A stretch of DNA of 64,000 bases. Origin: Candidatus Jettenia caeni (GTDB lineage Bacteria; Planctomycetota; Brocadiia; Brocadiales; Brocadiaceae). The stretch is from contig BAFH01000003.1 of NCBI GenBank assembly GCA_000296795.1, positions 1,674,401-1,738,400 of the forward strand, read 5' to 3'. The position numbers and the translations under genes were made by a program. The notes under the pieces were generated by a model. It did no database searches. It saw nothing but the letters and a program-made list of their open reading frames with translations, and had not been told where the DNA came from. Below, one piece after another: positions 1-7,601 of this stretch; the stretch's first letter is position 1, and each line of letters starts with the position of its first letter.

Positions 1-1
1 G

Positions 2-103
2 TGCAGGTGTTCGAATTCGGTTAAAGATATTGATGGAAAATTAATCATGGTATTTGTGCCGGCGCCGGATGCGTGTCCGATTTGTATGGCATTGGCGCAG
101 TAA
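2..103 (+). CDS. C-terminus of a head morphogenesis (Mu F-like) protein, partial
   Basis: An open frame enters from the left edge and stops at a TAA at 101-103, giving 33 residues. The last residues contain DACPICMAL, resembling the Cys-x-x-Cys tail (..CPIC..L.G) of Mu gpF-like minor head proteins, and the position upstream of the head protease fits. Only the end is visible, so the family call is tentative. Confidence 0.45.
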   Translation, partial: CRCSNSVKDIDGKLIMVFVPAPDACPICMALAQ

Positions 104-111
104 AAAGATTT

Positions 112-146
112 GGTTCAAGCCGTTTAAGCCGATTAAGCGGCTTGAG
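112..146 (+). repeat. 9-bp repeat tract 1 (TTTAAGCCG-like)
   Basis: Short run of degenerate 9-bp units (GGTTCAAGCC, GTTTAAGCC, GATTAAGCGG) directly after the stop of the truncated head gene. First of seven related tracts in this prophage. The following stretch to 235 shows no gene. Confidence 0.7.
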
Positions 147-235
147 AAAAATAGTGAAATCATCTGCCAGCAGCCGGCAGGGGAATTTGGTATAAGATTG
201 CTAATTAACAGAGCAATCTTATCTGGAGACAAAAC

Positions 236-760
236 ATGGTAAAAATGAAATGGGTTTTCATAGGGATCTGTGTGTTGAGTTTGAGTATGGCCGGTTGTTC
301 TTTTTTAGATGCGGTACGCAAGAAAGATGCAAAAGGTAATCCCTATATAGAAGCGAAAGGGACGGCATTTTTGAGGACGGCACAGGGTGTTGCCAGGATT
401 GTTGGGGAGACGGAATTTCCTGTGGTTGGCGCTGTTGCATCAGGGATTGCATCGCTGTGCGGTATTGGTATTACGATCGCAAACAATGCGGCGCGCAAAC
501 GGGCAAAGGCGCTGGAGGCTACCGTGGTGGGTGTTAATGCAATTACGAACAACTATAAAAAAATTGAAGATGCTGTGCTTGCTATGCTTAACGTGGCAGG
601 CCAGAATGATATGTCACAAAAAATTAAAGAGATTTTCCTGCAATATAAAACACCGAAGCAGACTGTCCAGAAACTTGCAAACAAGAAGGGCATAGAAAAT
701 TATTTATATCAGTTTATCCGGAAGATAGAAAGAAAATACACGATGGAAAAGGAGGGCTAA
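236..760 (+). CDS. Phage-encoded lipoprotein, function unknown
   Basis: 174 residues. The N-terminus is a lipoprotein signal: basic MVKMK, hydrophobic core, then lipobox LSMAGC with Cys at about residue 21. A second hydrophobic stretch at about 62-82 (Gly/Ala/Ile rich) could be a membrane helix, and the C-terminal third is charged and probably helical. ATGs occur at 236 and 245, either usable. It lies between the head morphogenesis end and the protease, in the rightward structural cluster. Lipoproteins in phages are often superinfection or lysis (spanin-like) proteins, but nothing here decides between these. No family recognised. Confidence 0.7.
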   Translation: MVKMKWVFIGICVLSLSMAGCSFLDAVRKKDAKGNPYIEAKGTAFLRTAQGVARIVGETEFPVVGAVASGIASLCGIGITIANNAARKRAKALEATVVGVNAITNNYKKIEDAVLAMLNVAGQNDMSQKIKEIFLQYKTPKQTVQKLANKKGIENYLYQFIRKIERKYTMEKEG

Positions 761-982
761 ATGGCGAGAAAACAGGGCGAGGTGGAAGCGATTACTCAGA
801 AGGACATGGATGAGTTTAAAGGGGATGAAGTGGTAAAGAAAGAGGTCAGGGTTGAGGTTAAGGAAGAGGTGAAGAAAACTTCGGTTATTACGATGCGGGG
901 CGGGAGACCGGTAAAAAGGGTTTTTGAGAACGGGAAGTGTGTGAGGGAGGAGGAGACGGGGAAAACCGTTCAAGCAGTTTAA
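761..982 (+). CDS. Small charged phage protein, unknown
   Basis: 73 residues, starting one base after the preceding stop with a strong AAGGAGG site about 12 bases upstream, so translation is probably coupled. Composition is very rich in Lys, Glu, Val and Arg (runs such as VRVEVKEEVKK), predicting a charged extended or helical protein. The last residues, VQAV, are encoded by the start of repeat tract 2, so the repeat has intruded into the reading frame or replaced the original end. No homology recognised. Confidence 0.6.
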   Translation: MARKQGEVEAITQKDMDEFKGDEVVKKEVRVEVKEEVKKTSVITMRGGRPVKRVFENGKCVREEETGKTVQAV

Positions 983-1045
983 GCTGTTCCAACCGTTCAA
1001 ACCGTAACGGCTTAAACGGTTGGAACTATTGAAACGGTTTGAACT
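964..1045 (+). repeat. 9-bp repeat tract 2
   Basis: About nine degenerate units of AACCGTTCA / GTTTAAGC / ACGGTTTGAA in both orientations, so the RNA could fold into a hairpin (AACCGTTCAAACCG against CGGCTTAAACGGTT). It overlaps the last codons of the 73-residue gene and fills the gap to the protease start. Confidence 0.8.
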
Positions 1046-1059
1046 AAATCCTTTTCTTT

Positions 1060-2214
1060 ATGAAGATAGCAAAGACTACCAGTTTTAAGGCATTCGGGAC
1101 GGGCAAGGCTCTATCGGACGAGCAGCTTGCGAAGATCAACAAATTTGCCCTCGTGCCGCTTACGGCCGAGCAGGTTTATGTAAGAAAATACCTCATGTGC
1201 CATAGCGGCATTGACCGCGATAATGAGCGGTTTCATGAGGATATGTTAGAGGATTTTGCCCGGACACTTCCGGGGAAGGGGTTCTTTGTTGAGGGACATC
1301 CGTCCTCGTGGTCGGGTAAGGGAGGGCCCGGGGAAGGCAGGTTTTTTGATGCCGCAACAGAGGAGATGCCTCTTGAAAAATTCAAAGAGACTACTGGTGA
1401 AGAACTGAAGCTGCCAGAGGGGATTAAAAATGTCAAGGTCCTCTGGGGAGAGGCTTATCTTTTAAAACTTGACAGCAACACCGATACGCTGGCCAAGATC
1501 GATGGCGGTATTTACTCATTCATCAGCATTGGGTTTAAAGCGCCCAGGCAGGAGGTTACTGACAAACACGGCAACTATCTGTTTGGGGAATACAGGCCAA
1601 AGGGAGAGGCCCTTGAGGGATCACTGGTGTGGCTGGGGGCGCAGCCAGGGGCATCGGTGATGAAGTGCGCTGGTTGTGAGAAGAATATAAACGGTTCAAA
1701 CGGTTTAAACAGTTTAAACCGATCAAACCGTCAGGATTATCGTGATAAGGAGATTGGTATGAAAGAGTTTTTAGAGAAGTTGGCCAGGAAGCTCGGCAAG
1801 TCTTTCACCGAGGAAAGGGCCGTTGAGGAGATTGTAGCGCTTATCAGTGAGAAGGACGCAAAGATCACTGCCCTTGAATCTCTTGCGGAAGAGGGACGGG
1901 CGTACCGGAAACATCTTGTTGATGATGTGTTGCGGTTTGGGGTGATGGTTGATGAGATCCCGGCGGATGAAGAGGGCCAGAAAAAAGAATCAACCTTTAT
2001 CAACACCTGGCCGATTGACCGCATTAAGGTACTCCGGGATAAGTATGAGGTGAAGGCCCGGGAGAAGTTCCCGGATAAGTTTACCTTTAAGTCGAAGGAT
2101 GAGGCGGATCGTAACGAAAAGGGTAAGGAGGCTGAGAAAAAGAAGGTGAAGACGGGGAAGAAGGATTATACGAGCCCGGAAGAAAATGAGCTTTTTGAGA
2201 CGGTGGGAAAATGA
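1060..2214 (+). CDS. Head maturation protease with C-terminal scaffold region
   Basis: 384 residues. The N-terminal ~200 residues resemble phage prohead serine proteases: HSGIDRDNERF near residue 48, a probable catalytic His80 in VEGHP and Ser153/Ser156 in YSFISIGF. These enzymes process the scaffold and capsid during head maturation. Residues ~210-224 (INGSNGLNSLN) are encoded by an in-frame 9-bp repeat tract. From ~234 the protein is highly charged and coiled-coil-like, as expected for a scaffold. The start ATG at 1060 has no clear ribosome site. Followed by decoration and capsid genes. The catalytic assignment is by pattern only. Confidence 0.75.
   Translation: MKIAKTTSFKAFGTGKALSDEQLAKINKFALVPLTAEQVYVRKYLMCHSGIDRDNERFHEDMLEDFARTLPGKGFFVEGHPSSWSGKGGPGEGRFFDAATEEMPLEKFKETTGEELKLPEGIKNVKVLWGEAYLLKLDSNTDTLAKIDGGIYSFISIGFKAPRQEVTDKHGNYLFGEYRPKGEALEGSLVWLGAQPGASVMKCAGCEKNINGSNGLNSLNRSNRQDYRDKEIGMKEFLEKLARKLGKSFTEERAVEEIVALISEKDAKITALESLAEEGRAYRKHLVDDVLRFGVMVDEIPADEEGQKKESTFINTWPIDRIKVLRDKYEVKAREKFPDKFTFKSKDEADRNEKGKEAEKKKVKTGKKDYTSPEENELFETVGK
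1689..1731 (+). repeat. 9-bp repeat tract 3, inside a coding region
   Basis: Four to five units (ACGGTTCAA, ACGGTTTAA, ACAGTTTAA, ACCGATCAA) read in frame as an Asn/Gly/Leu/Ser linker within the protease-scaffold gene. Because the unit is 9 bp, insertion of whole units keeps the frame. Confidence 0.8.
1759..2214 (+). CDS. Nested scaffold protein (internal start in the protease gene)
   Basis: Inside the protease frame there is an ATG at 1759 preceded by TAAGGAG with about 6-7 bases of spacing, a better ribosome site than that of the full-length start. It would give a 151-residue charged protein beginning MKEFLEKLARK, rich in Glu, Lys and Asp, typical of a scaffold. In-frame nested scaffolds are established for lambda C/Nu3 and for Mu I/Z. 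The repeat-coded linker lies just upstream, at the boundary between protease and scaffold. Separate expression is inferred. Confidence 0.55.
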   Translation: MKEFLEKLARKLGKSFTEERAVEEIVALISEKDAKITALESLAEEGRAYRKHLVDDVLRFGVMVDEIPADEEGQKKESTFINTWPIDRIKVLRDKYEVKAREKFPDKFTFKSKDEADRNEKGKEAEKKKVKTGKKDYTSPEENELFETVGK

Positions 2215-2297
2215 TTTGGTTTAAGCCGATTAAGCCGTTTAAACCGTTCAAGCCGTAACGGTTTGAACGGCTGTAACGGGTTAAACTGTTTGAACCT
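2215..2297 (+). repeat. 9-bp repeat tract 4
   Basis: About nine units of GGTTTAAGCCG / AACCGTTCAAGCCG followed by the opposite orientation (ACGGTTTGAACGG), fills the gap between scaffold and decoration-protein genes. A normal AAAGGAGAT ribosome site follows at about 2308-2316. Confidence 0.8.
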
Positions 2298-2321
2298 ATT
2301 CTTTATAAAAGGAGATAAGAC

Positions 2322-3347
2322 ATGGCAAATAAGGTGCGGGAAGATCTTTTGCGGATACGCACGATTAAGTATAAACATACAAGCGCGACCACAAAGGACA
2401 CGATATACATTTTGGGTGGCAGGCCGATGCTTGCGGTGAATAGCGAGGGTGCGAATACCAGTAATATCTATGTAATTGCAGGACTTATTGAGTATGCAAA
2501 GACATCGGCGCAGGCATGGACGGCAGGGCAGGCGATTTTCTGGGATGCGGTGAATAGTGTGTTTACTACAACTCCGGGTGGCAATACTTATGCAGGCGTG
2601 GCTGCTGAAGATGCGGCAAATCCTAGCTCTGCCGGGTTTGTGGTTCTCTTGCCATTTGCGGATGATATCAATAGTCTCATGAAGAAGGCGTCCGCTACGG
2701 CAATCAATACGTCAGGCGCCGGCACCTATTCGGCAGCGAATATTGTTAACAGGGTTATCCTGAGAGACCCGAATGGCGCTGACAGGACAGACACAACGGC
2801 AACGGCTGCCGAGATTGTGGCTGCGGTGGTTAACCCTGCGGTTGGCGCCTGCTTTATCCTCGCGGTTCGGAATACGGCTGATGCTGATGGCGAAATCATC
2901 ACCGTGGCAGGCGGGGCGAATGTTACCCTCACCGGCTATGCAAAGATAGCGCGGGGCAATGTCGGGTTATTCCTGGTCGTACTTACCAACGTAACGGCAT
3001 CTTCCGAGACGGTAACGATATACCGGCTGGGCGAGGCAGATATGGCGGGTGTGGGGCTTGGGTATGATACTGCGGGTAAGCTTCGTATTAAGACAGGGTA
3101 TACACCTACCCATATCGCTGTTTTTGCTGGTACTTCTGCAGCAGAGAATGATGTTGATGCAACCGTGGTGATTACCGTTACGGGTGCGCTTGCAACGGAT
3201 GTTGCAAGCGTTGTTTTGCGGGCTGCGGCAAATGATGTTTATATTAAAAAGGCTGTGCTTACCTCTAATACCTTAACGGTAACGCTGTCTGGTAATGGCG
3301 GCTCTGGCACAGAGGTTGATTATGTGGTGTTCAGGGCGGTAGCGTAA
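2322..3347 (+). CDS. DUF2190-like capsid decoration protein with long extension
   Basis: 341 residues. The first ~115 residues match the style of DUF2190 proteins (phage decoration or capsid-associated proteins): ITAGLIEYAKT-like core, AGQAIFWDAVN, then FTTT and a final hydrophobic strand VVLLPF. These are usually about 110 residues long; here some 225 further residues follow, rich in Ala, Thr and Val with beta-strand character, perhaps an Ig-like or carbohydrate-facing domain. Good ribosome site (AAAGGAGAT). It stands immediately before the major capsid gene, where decoration proteins normally lie. The extension is not recognised. Confidence 0.65.
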   Translation: MANKVREDLLRIRTIKYKHTSATTKDTIYILGGRPMLAVNSEGANTSNIYVIAGLIEYAKTSAQAWTAGQAIFWDAVNSVFTTTPGGNTYAGVAAEDAANPSSAGFVVLLPFADDINSLMKKASATAINTSGAGTYSAANIVNRVILRDPNGADRTDTTATAAEIVAAVVNPAVGACFILAVRNTADADGEIITVAGGANVTLTGYAKIARGNVGLFLVVLTNVTASSETVTIYRLGEADMAGVGLGYDTAGKLRIKTGYTPTHIAVFAGTSAAENDVDATVVITVTGALATDVASVVLRAAANDVYIKKAVLTSNTLTVTLSGNGGSGTEVDYVVFRAVA

Positions 3348-3359
3348 CAGGCAATTAAC

Positions 3360-3388
3360 GTATGGGCAGGTTTTAAACCTGCCCATAC
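3360..3388. repeat. REP-like perfect palindrome (14-1-14)
   Basis: GTATGGGCAGGTTT, one base, then its exact complement. Lies between decoration and capsid genes; it could act as a mRNA hairpin. It belongs to a dispersed GGGCAGGTTTAAACCTGCCC family seen again near 6460, 6587, 54127 and 59975. Confidence 0.8.
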
Positions 3389-3415
3389 ACAAAAACAATA
3401 CAAAGGAGGAGAGGA

Positions 3416-4459
3416 ATGAGAAAGAACTATATGAAGATCTTCACCCGCGAGACCTGCGAGCGGATGAAGGGAATGGATGTGATGGAAAGGCGGCAGAAAC
3501 TGGCAGGGGTGCTTACGGCATTCTTCCAGGGTAAACTCCCTGTTATGAGCCCTGCGATTGAGATTGCAAAGGAGATGGGAATTGATCAGGAGTTGGCGCA
3601 AAAGGTGCTTAGTATTTTGGCCCAGAAGGGTATGACGGGTCCGGATGATGCGCCGGATGTGATGAACCGGAATCAACCGGTGACGGCAGGGGTGTTCTAT
3701 ACTGCGGTGGGTGATCCGATGGCGCCATTCGGGTTTGAGGAGTTGTTTGATCTGGTGGATATGCGGGGGTCAGGACAGACGTCTTTCGACATCTTAGACG
3801 TTACGAATGCGATTACCTTTGCTGAGGTAAAGAGTGGCGAGAAGATGAAGGTGTACGGGATTAGCACGGCAAAGAGTTCTATCGAGAAGATGATCATAGC
3901 GGCCGCGATTGGCATTCTGGATGACTGGATTAACTATGCGATGTACTGGAACCTGAACCAGGCAGCCGTTGAGGCAAGGTCAAAGTACTACGATAAGATG
4001 GCAACTGATCATTATGCTCTCCTTGCTGCGATCTCTTCTGATCAGAATGAGTCGTTCAGCACATCGGATGTAAAGACGATGAACAATGCATGCTCGAAGA
4101 TCTTCACCGACCTTGCAGGGAAGGGGTATGTTTTGACAGGGAATGAGCAGTTTGTCCTGCGGGCGAATCCGGCGTTAAAGGAGAGGATTGAATACGCATT
4201 TACGACAAACTTCAACAGTCCGAATGGTGGCAAGGAGCAGATTGTATTTAACGTTACTCGGGCCTATACGACTAAGCTTGCCAATACGAGCTACTATGTT
4301 GGTCTGCCAGGCAGGAAAGCAAAGCGGGGCATCTGGAGTGATCTGACGGCGGAGACGGATAGGGATATCCTCTTAAGAGGCACTGATGTGGCGTATTGTG
4401 GCGAGTATAATGCCGGGATTGGCGAGGAAGACCAGTTCAGGAGATGTGCGTTATCGTAA
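3416..4459 (+). CDS. Major capsid protein
   Basis: 347 residues, start ATG at 3416 behind an excellent AAAGGAGGAGAG ribosome site, the strongest in the cluster, as expected for an abundant protein. Position after protease/scaffold and decoration protein and before connectors marks it as the shell protein. The sequence has an N-terminal helical region (residues 1-75), then a mixed region with FGFEELFDLVDMRG, FAEVKSGEKMKVYG and a C-terminal YYVGLPGRKAKRG; this resembles Mu T-like/HK97-fold major heads, without a diagnostic motif. Assignment rests mainly on order and size. Confidence 0.75.
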   Translation: MRKNYMKIFTRETCERMKGMDVMERRQKLAGVLTAFFQGKLPVMSPAIEIAKEMGIDQELAQKVLSILAQKGMTGPDDAPDVMNRNQPVTAGVFYTAVGDPMAPFGFEELFDLVDMRGSGQTSFDILDVTNAITFAEVKSGEKMKVYGISTAKSSIEKMIIAAAIGILDDWINYAMYWNLNQAAVEARSKYYDKMATDHYALLAAISSDQNESFSTSDVKTMNNACSKIFTDLAGKGYVLTGNEQFVLRANPALKERIEYAFTTNFNSPNGGKEQIVFNVTRAYTTKLANTSYYVGLPGRKAKRGIWSDLTAETDRDILLRGTDVAYCGEYNAGIGEEDQFRRCALS

Positions 4460-4462
4460 AGA

Positions 4463-4568
4463 TTTGGTTCAAGCCGTTTAAAGGATTTGGTTCAAACCGT
4501 TCAAGCCGTTCAAACGGTTTGAACCGCTTGAACGGTTTAAACGGTTTAAACGGTTTAAACGGTTTTAA
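4463..4568 (+). repeat. 9-bp repeat tract 5 (longest)
   Basis: About eleven units. The left part reads GGTTCAAGCCGTTTAAA, the right part is a nearly perfect tandem array of GGTTTAAAC (four units at about 4532-4567). The two halves are complementary and could form a long hairpin. It runs to within 4 bases of the next start codon, which therefore has no ribosome site. Confidence 0.9.
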
Positions 4569-4571
4569 AAT

Positions 4572-4985
4572 ATGGGAAAGAATACAGCGCAGGAAATTAT
4601 TGATCTCGGTTTTATTCGCGAGATGTTCAGGAAGGAGGATGATGCGGCTCTTTCTACGTTCATCGATGGGGTTATATCCGAGCAGACGAAGATCCTGGAG
4701 GGGCGGATCGGATCTGCCGCATATGCTTCTGTGATCTCGCCGGTTCAGGATTATGTGAAGCGGGCGGAAAAATGTTTGGCGGCTGTTGAGTTGATTGGGC
4801 GAAGGATTATGATCCTCTTAAGCAATGTGCCGGGCGCAGGGCAGGCGGTTGATATTCGCAGCGAAGAAAGGAAGCGGGATTATTATATGAACGAGGCGCA
4901 TGCGCTTATTGCAAAGATCGTGGCAGGGGTGACGGCGGATGGGGATGGTATGGGGTTTGGGGTGGTGGAGTCTTCGCATTTTTAA
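4572..4985 (+). CDS. Head-tail connector (gp36/DUF1320-like)
   Basis: 137 residues, helical, starting MGKNTAQEIIDLGFIREMF. Size, alpha-helical content and place directly after the capsid gene fit the Mu gp36/DUF1320 or gp6-like connector proteins that form the ring between portal and tail. The start ATG at 4572 follows repeat tract 5 with no Shine-Dalgarno sequence, so initiation may depend on the repeat structure or on a leaderless-like mechanism. Function from context and size. Confidence 0.6.
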   Translation: MGKNTAQEIIDLGFIREMFRKEDDAALSTFIDGVISEQTKILEGRIGSAAYASVISPVQDYVKRAEKCLAAVELIGRRIMILLSNVPGAGQAVDIRSEERKRDYYMNEAHALIAKIVAGVTADGDGMGFGVVESSHF

Positions 4986-5064
4986 CTGTTTCAGCGGTTT
5001 AAGCCGTTTAAACAGTTTAAGCCGTTTCAGAGGTTTAAGCCGTTTCAGCGGTTCAGACAGGTTG
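4984..5064 (+). repeat. 9-bp repeat tract 6
   Basis: Nine units, alternating CGGTTTAAGC, CGTTTCAGC and AGTTTAAGC, between the connector and neck genes; begins at the connector stop codon. Mostly one orientation, so less able to fold than tracts 2, 4 and 5. Confidence 0.8.
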
Positions 5065-5080
5065 AAATGAGGTTTTTCTT

Positions 5081-5611
5081 ATGCTCAATATCAATGTAAC
5101 GATACAAGGCGATACGGTTATTATCGACGGCTTGCAGAGGTTTGCGAAAAATAGTCCGGCTGCAATCAGGAGAGGATTAGAGAGGGTTGCGGCCGGGGTG
5201 TATGATGATGCGTATAAGTGGTTATCGGGACCGGGTGGGATATATGAGGAAAGGGTCTCGAAGAAAACGGGAAAAAAGCGGCGGAAAAAGATTGCGGATT
5301 ATTTGCCTGGTCAATACCCTGTGCCGGTTCGAACCGGTCATTTAAGGAGGTTGTTGAACTGGCTAAACCCTGGCAGGTCAAAGACGTATGCAGGGGTAGG
5401 AACATTTTCAGCGGGGCCTTTGGAGGTTGTTATTTATAATGCTGCGGAATATGCAGAGCCTGTTTTCAGGGGCACGGGATCATCGGCGAAGTATGGACCG
5501 CGGGATGCGCTGAAAGACGGGTTTGAGAGATTTAACCGGGGGAGCAGGATACAGGGAATACTGGAAGAGGAAATCGGGAAGGAGATTCGTAGTTCAGGAT
5601 TCACCGCATAG
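5081..5611 (+). CDS. Neck / tail completion protein (HK97 gp10-like)
   Basis: 176 residues. Features typical for HK97 gp10-type proteins: an N-terminal helix (GLQRFAKNSPAAIRRGLERV), a central basic loop, the VRTGHLRR stretch (gp10 family proteins have a TG.L...I motif), then a beta-rich half with YNAAEYAEPVFRGTG and a C-terminal helix. These proteins join head and tail. It sits between connector and tail terminator genes, as expected. Confidence 0.7.
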   Translation: MLNINVTIQGDTVIIDGLQRFAKNSPAAIRRGLERVAAGVYDDAYKWLSGPGGIYEERVSKKTGKKRRKKIADYLPGQYPVPVRTGHLRRLLNWLNPGRSKTYAGVGTFSAGPLEVVIYNAAEYAEPVFRGTGSSAKYGPRDALKDGFERFNRGSRIQGILEEEIGKEIRSSGFTA

Positions 5612-5623
5612 TATGTAAGGAGG

Positions 5624-5947
5624 ATGAAATTGGACTGGGATGTCATAGAACCGAGGATTAAGAATATTATTCACGAGACGATTCGTCAGACGTTGAAGGA
5701 AGAAGTGCTTCGTGTTACAGAAATCAGCGATCAAAGGATTGCGTTGTCTTTTGCGCAATGTAAGGCGCATCAGATTTTTTCCGATAAAGATATAGAAAGG
5801 TCTTTTTTTGATATTTTTAAAAAGTTTGAACAACATCTTGAGGCACATAAGAAGCGGGAAGTGACCGTAAAATGGCTGATTGGTATTCTGATTACGGTTA
5901 TTTGCTCAACGATTGGATTCCTTACAACGGCATTAAAACACAAATAA
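5624..5947 (+). CDS. Coiled-coil protein with C-terminal membrane helix (XhlA/holin-like)
   Basis: 107 residues: a soluble helical region (1-80) with charged coiled-coil character, KKREVTVKW, then one hydrophobic helix (WLIGILITVICSTIGFL) and a short basic tail. The layout is that of XhlA-like hemolysin or small phage membrane proteins. The AAGGAGG site abuts the ATG at 5624 with no spacing; the in-frame TTG at 5630 has ideal spacing of about 7 and may be the real start, giving 105 residues. Lies inside the connector/tail module, an odd place for a holin, so function stays open. Confidence 0.6.
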   Translation: MKLDWDVIEPRIKNIIHETIRQTLKEEVLRVTEISDQRIALSFAQCKAHQIFSDKDIERSFFDIFKKFEQHLEAHKKREVTVKWLIGILITVICSTIGFLTTALKHK

Positions 5948-5963
5948 AAGGGCAACATACTCT

Positions 5964-6404
5964 ATGGCAAGCTTTACCTCTCTTATCGATCATATAGCAA
6001 CAACCCTGCAGAACAATGCGCCCCTTACATCATTTTGCGATGCGAAGTGGGGGAAAGCGCTCAGCGTGCTGAAGGCGTTTAAACAGCGTATCGAAATCAA
6101 CTTGAACGACCTCCCGGTGATTCTCATTACCCGGCCATCTCTCGAAAAGAATTTTTTGGTAAATATAACACGGGATGGCGCCCATACGGTGCGGTTGTAT
6201 GCCGGGTTTCACCAGACTGACTGGGCAAAGGCGCTCAACGAAATGGTAGAATTCGAGGAAAAGATCGATGATGCCCTTCTGACGGATTACACCAGGGGAG
6301 GATTAGCGATAAACACGATTCCGAAGTCATCGGTGAACGATGAAGGCGAGTTTCACCCGGTGTATTTTATAGTCATGGAGGTGGAGATAAAACACCGGCG
6401 TTAG
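5964..6404 (+). CDS. Tail terminator (Gp37-like) protein
   Basis: 146 residues beginning MASFTSLIDHIATTL. Alternating helix/strand pattern with VILITRPSLEKN, VRLYAGF and a final strand FIVMEVEIKHR matches Mu gp37/DUF1834-type tail-terminator proteins, which cap the tail tube and join it to the neck. Its place between the neck protein and the tail tube gene fits this exactly. No strong ribosome site. Family call from order and general shape. Confidence 0.6.
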   Translation: MASFTSLIDHIATTLQNNAPLTSFCDAKWGKALSVLKAFKQRIEINLNDLPVILITRPSLEKNFLVNITRDGAHTVRLYAGFHQTDWAKALNEMVEFEEKIDDALLTDYTRGGLAINTIPKSSVNDEGEFHPVYFIVMEVEIKHRR

Positions 6405-6412
6405 AAACAGGG

Positions 6413-6484
6413 AACCACAGATGGACACAGATGGCACAGATAAAAAAAAGAAAGTAGGGGAGGGTTTGAAACCCGCCCCTGCCA
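6413..6484. repeat. Two dispersed repeats: CCACAGATGGACACAGATGG and a REP hairpin
   Basis: At 6414-6434 the sequence reads ACCACAGATGGACACAGATGG, a tandem ACAGATGG motif found as an interspersed repeat in many genomes. At 6456-6480 GGGGAGGGTTTGAAACCCGCCCC forms an imperfect hairpin of the GGGCAGGTTT family. Confidence 0.6.
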
Positions 6485-6505
6485 ACCTCATGAGGAACGG
6501 GAATT

Positions 6506-6652
6506 ATGCATACTACAGAACATACATTTCAGGTCACGGTACATGATGCTTCAGAGACGAAGATTATTACGGGAGAGAATAATGCAGGGGCAGGTTTAAA
6601 ACCTGCCCCCACCAATATGGAGGAGAAACCATGCTTACACGAAGAAGGATAG
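6506..6652 (+). CDS. Small ORF interrupted by a REP palindrome, doubtful
   Basis: 48 residues starting MHTTEHTFQVTVHDA. The first ~27 residues look like a normal small phage protein; the next ~10 (GAGLKPAPTN) are simply the REP palindrome translated. The frame then runs 22 bases into the tail tube gene. It may be the beginning of a small gene whose end was replaced by the repeat. A weak AGGAACGGG stands before the ATG. Confidence 0.3.
   Translation: MHTTEHTFQVTVHDASETKIITGENNAGAGLKPAPTNMEEKPCLHEEG
6587..6609. repeat. REP-like palindrome (11-1-11)
   Basis: GGGGCAGGTTT, one base, then its complement, just before the ribosome site (GGAGGAG) of the tail tube gene. Same family as 3360-3388. Confidence 0.8.
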
Positions 6653-7572
6653 TGGTGGCAAAGATTGAGTCTGTCGAGGGGACGGCCGAGACACTGGCGA
6701 ATGCCGATGGCGGCATCCTTGCGATAGACCCGAAGGTTGATGTTGATATAAAAATGCATGCGAGGAACCCCGTTATGGCGACCCTGAGCAGGCTTGCCGA
6801 TGTGGCGGGGGCGCAGCTTGCGCGGTTGACCTTTAAGGTGGAGATAAAGGGCCCGGGGGCTGCATATTCGGCGAGCGTCGTGCCTGCGCTGGCAAAGTAT
6901 CTGCGCGCGTGCGGGTTTGCGGAGACGCTGGATGTGACGCCGGGTTCGGAGAAGGCTACCTATAAGCCTGCCTCAACGGGCGCGCCTTGCCTGACGATCG
7001 GGTGTTATGAGGATGGGGTAATCAAGCAGCTCGTTGGCGCGCGGGGGAATGTGAAGTTTACGGGGAAGGCAGGCGAGCCGGTGTTTGCGGAATTTGACTT
7101 TCTCGGCGTCTGGGGTGGGTTGACGGATGGGGCGATGCTTACTCCTACGTATGAGAGTACGATACCTCCTGTGTTTCTTTCGGCCAGTTTTACGATTGCC
7201 GCGTATTCGGCGATCCTTGCCGGCATCGATATTGATATGGCAAATACCCTGCATCTGAGGAATGATGTGAACAAGCCTGCCGGGTATCTTTCAACGGTGA
7301 TAACGAACCGGGACCCGAACGGCAAGTTTGATCCGGAGATGGCGCTGGTGGCGACCCATGACTGGTATGGCAGGTGGAAGGGCGGCACGACAGGGGCATT
7401 GAGCCTGGGCAATATCGGGTCAACGCAGTATAACCGGTATAAAATCACAGCGCCCAAGGTGGTGTACCGGAAGGTGAGCGATGCGGAGCGGGAGGGAGTT
7501 GTGGTGGCGGATACGGCGTTTCAACTGGCGATGAATACCGGGGATGATGAGGTGGTGCTGGAATTTTCATAA
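6631..7572 (+). CDS. Major tail tube protein
   Basis: 313 residues with a good TGGAGGAG ribosome site. Starts MLTRRRIVVAKIESVEGTAET, the AKIE..GT pattern common in phage tail tube proteins, followed by alternating strands (KVDVDIKMHARNP, LTFKVEIKGPG, VKFTGKAGEPVFAEFDF) and an FKGT-like VRGNVKFTGKAG region that matches the usual core of tube subunits. Located between tail terminator and chaperone, as expected for the tube gene in siphoviruses. No sheath gene is seen before it, supporting a non-contractile tail. Confidence 0.75.
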   Translation: MLTRRRIVVAKIESVEGTAETLANADGGILAIDPKVDVDIKMHARNPVMATLSRLADVAGAQLARLTFKVEIKGPGAAYSASVVPALAKYLRACGFAETLDVTPGSEKATYKPASTGAPCLTIGCYEDGVIKQLVGARGNVKFTGKAGEPVFAEFDFLGVWGGLTDGAMLTPTYESTIPPVFLSASFTIAAYSAILAGIDIDMANTLHLRNDVNKPAGYLSTVITNRDPNGKFDPEMALVATHDWYGRWKGGTTGALSLGNIGSTQYNRYKITAPKVVYRKVSDAEREGVVVADTAFQLAMNTGDDEVVLEFS

Positions 7573-7601
7573 AAAAGACGGGAACTACAGGTAAAAGAAT
7601 T

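Noticed and set aside
4444..4734. Frame reading RSSRSNGLNRLNGLNG across repeat tract 5
   Set aside because: It is the 9-bp repeat translated, and it overlaps the connector gene in another frame.
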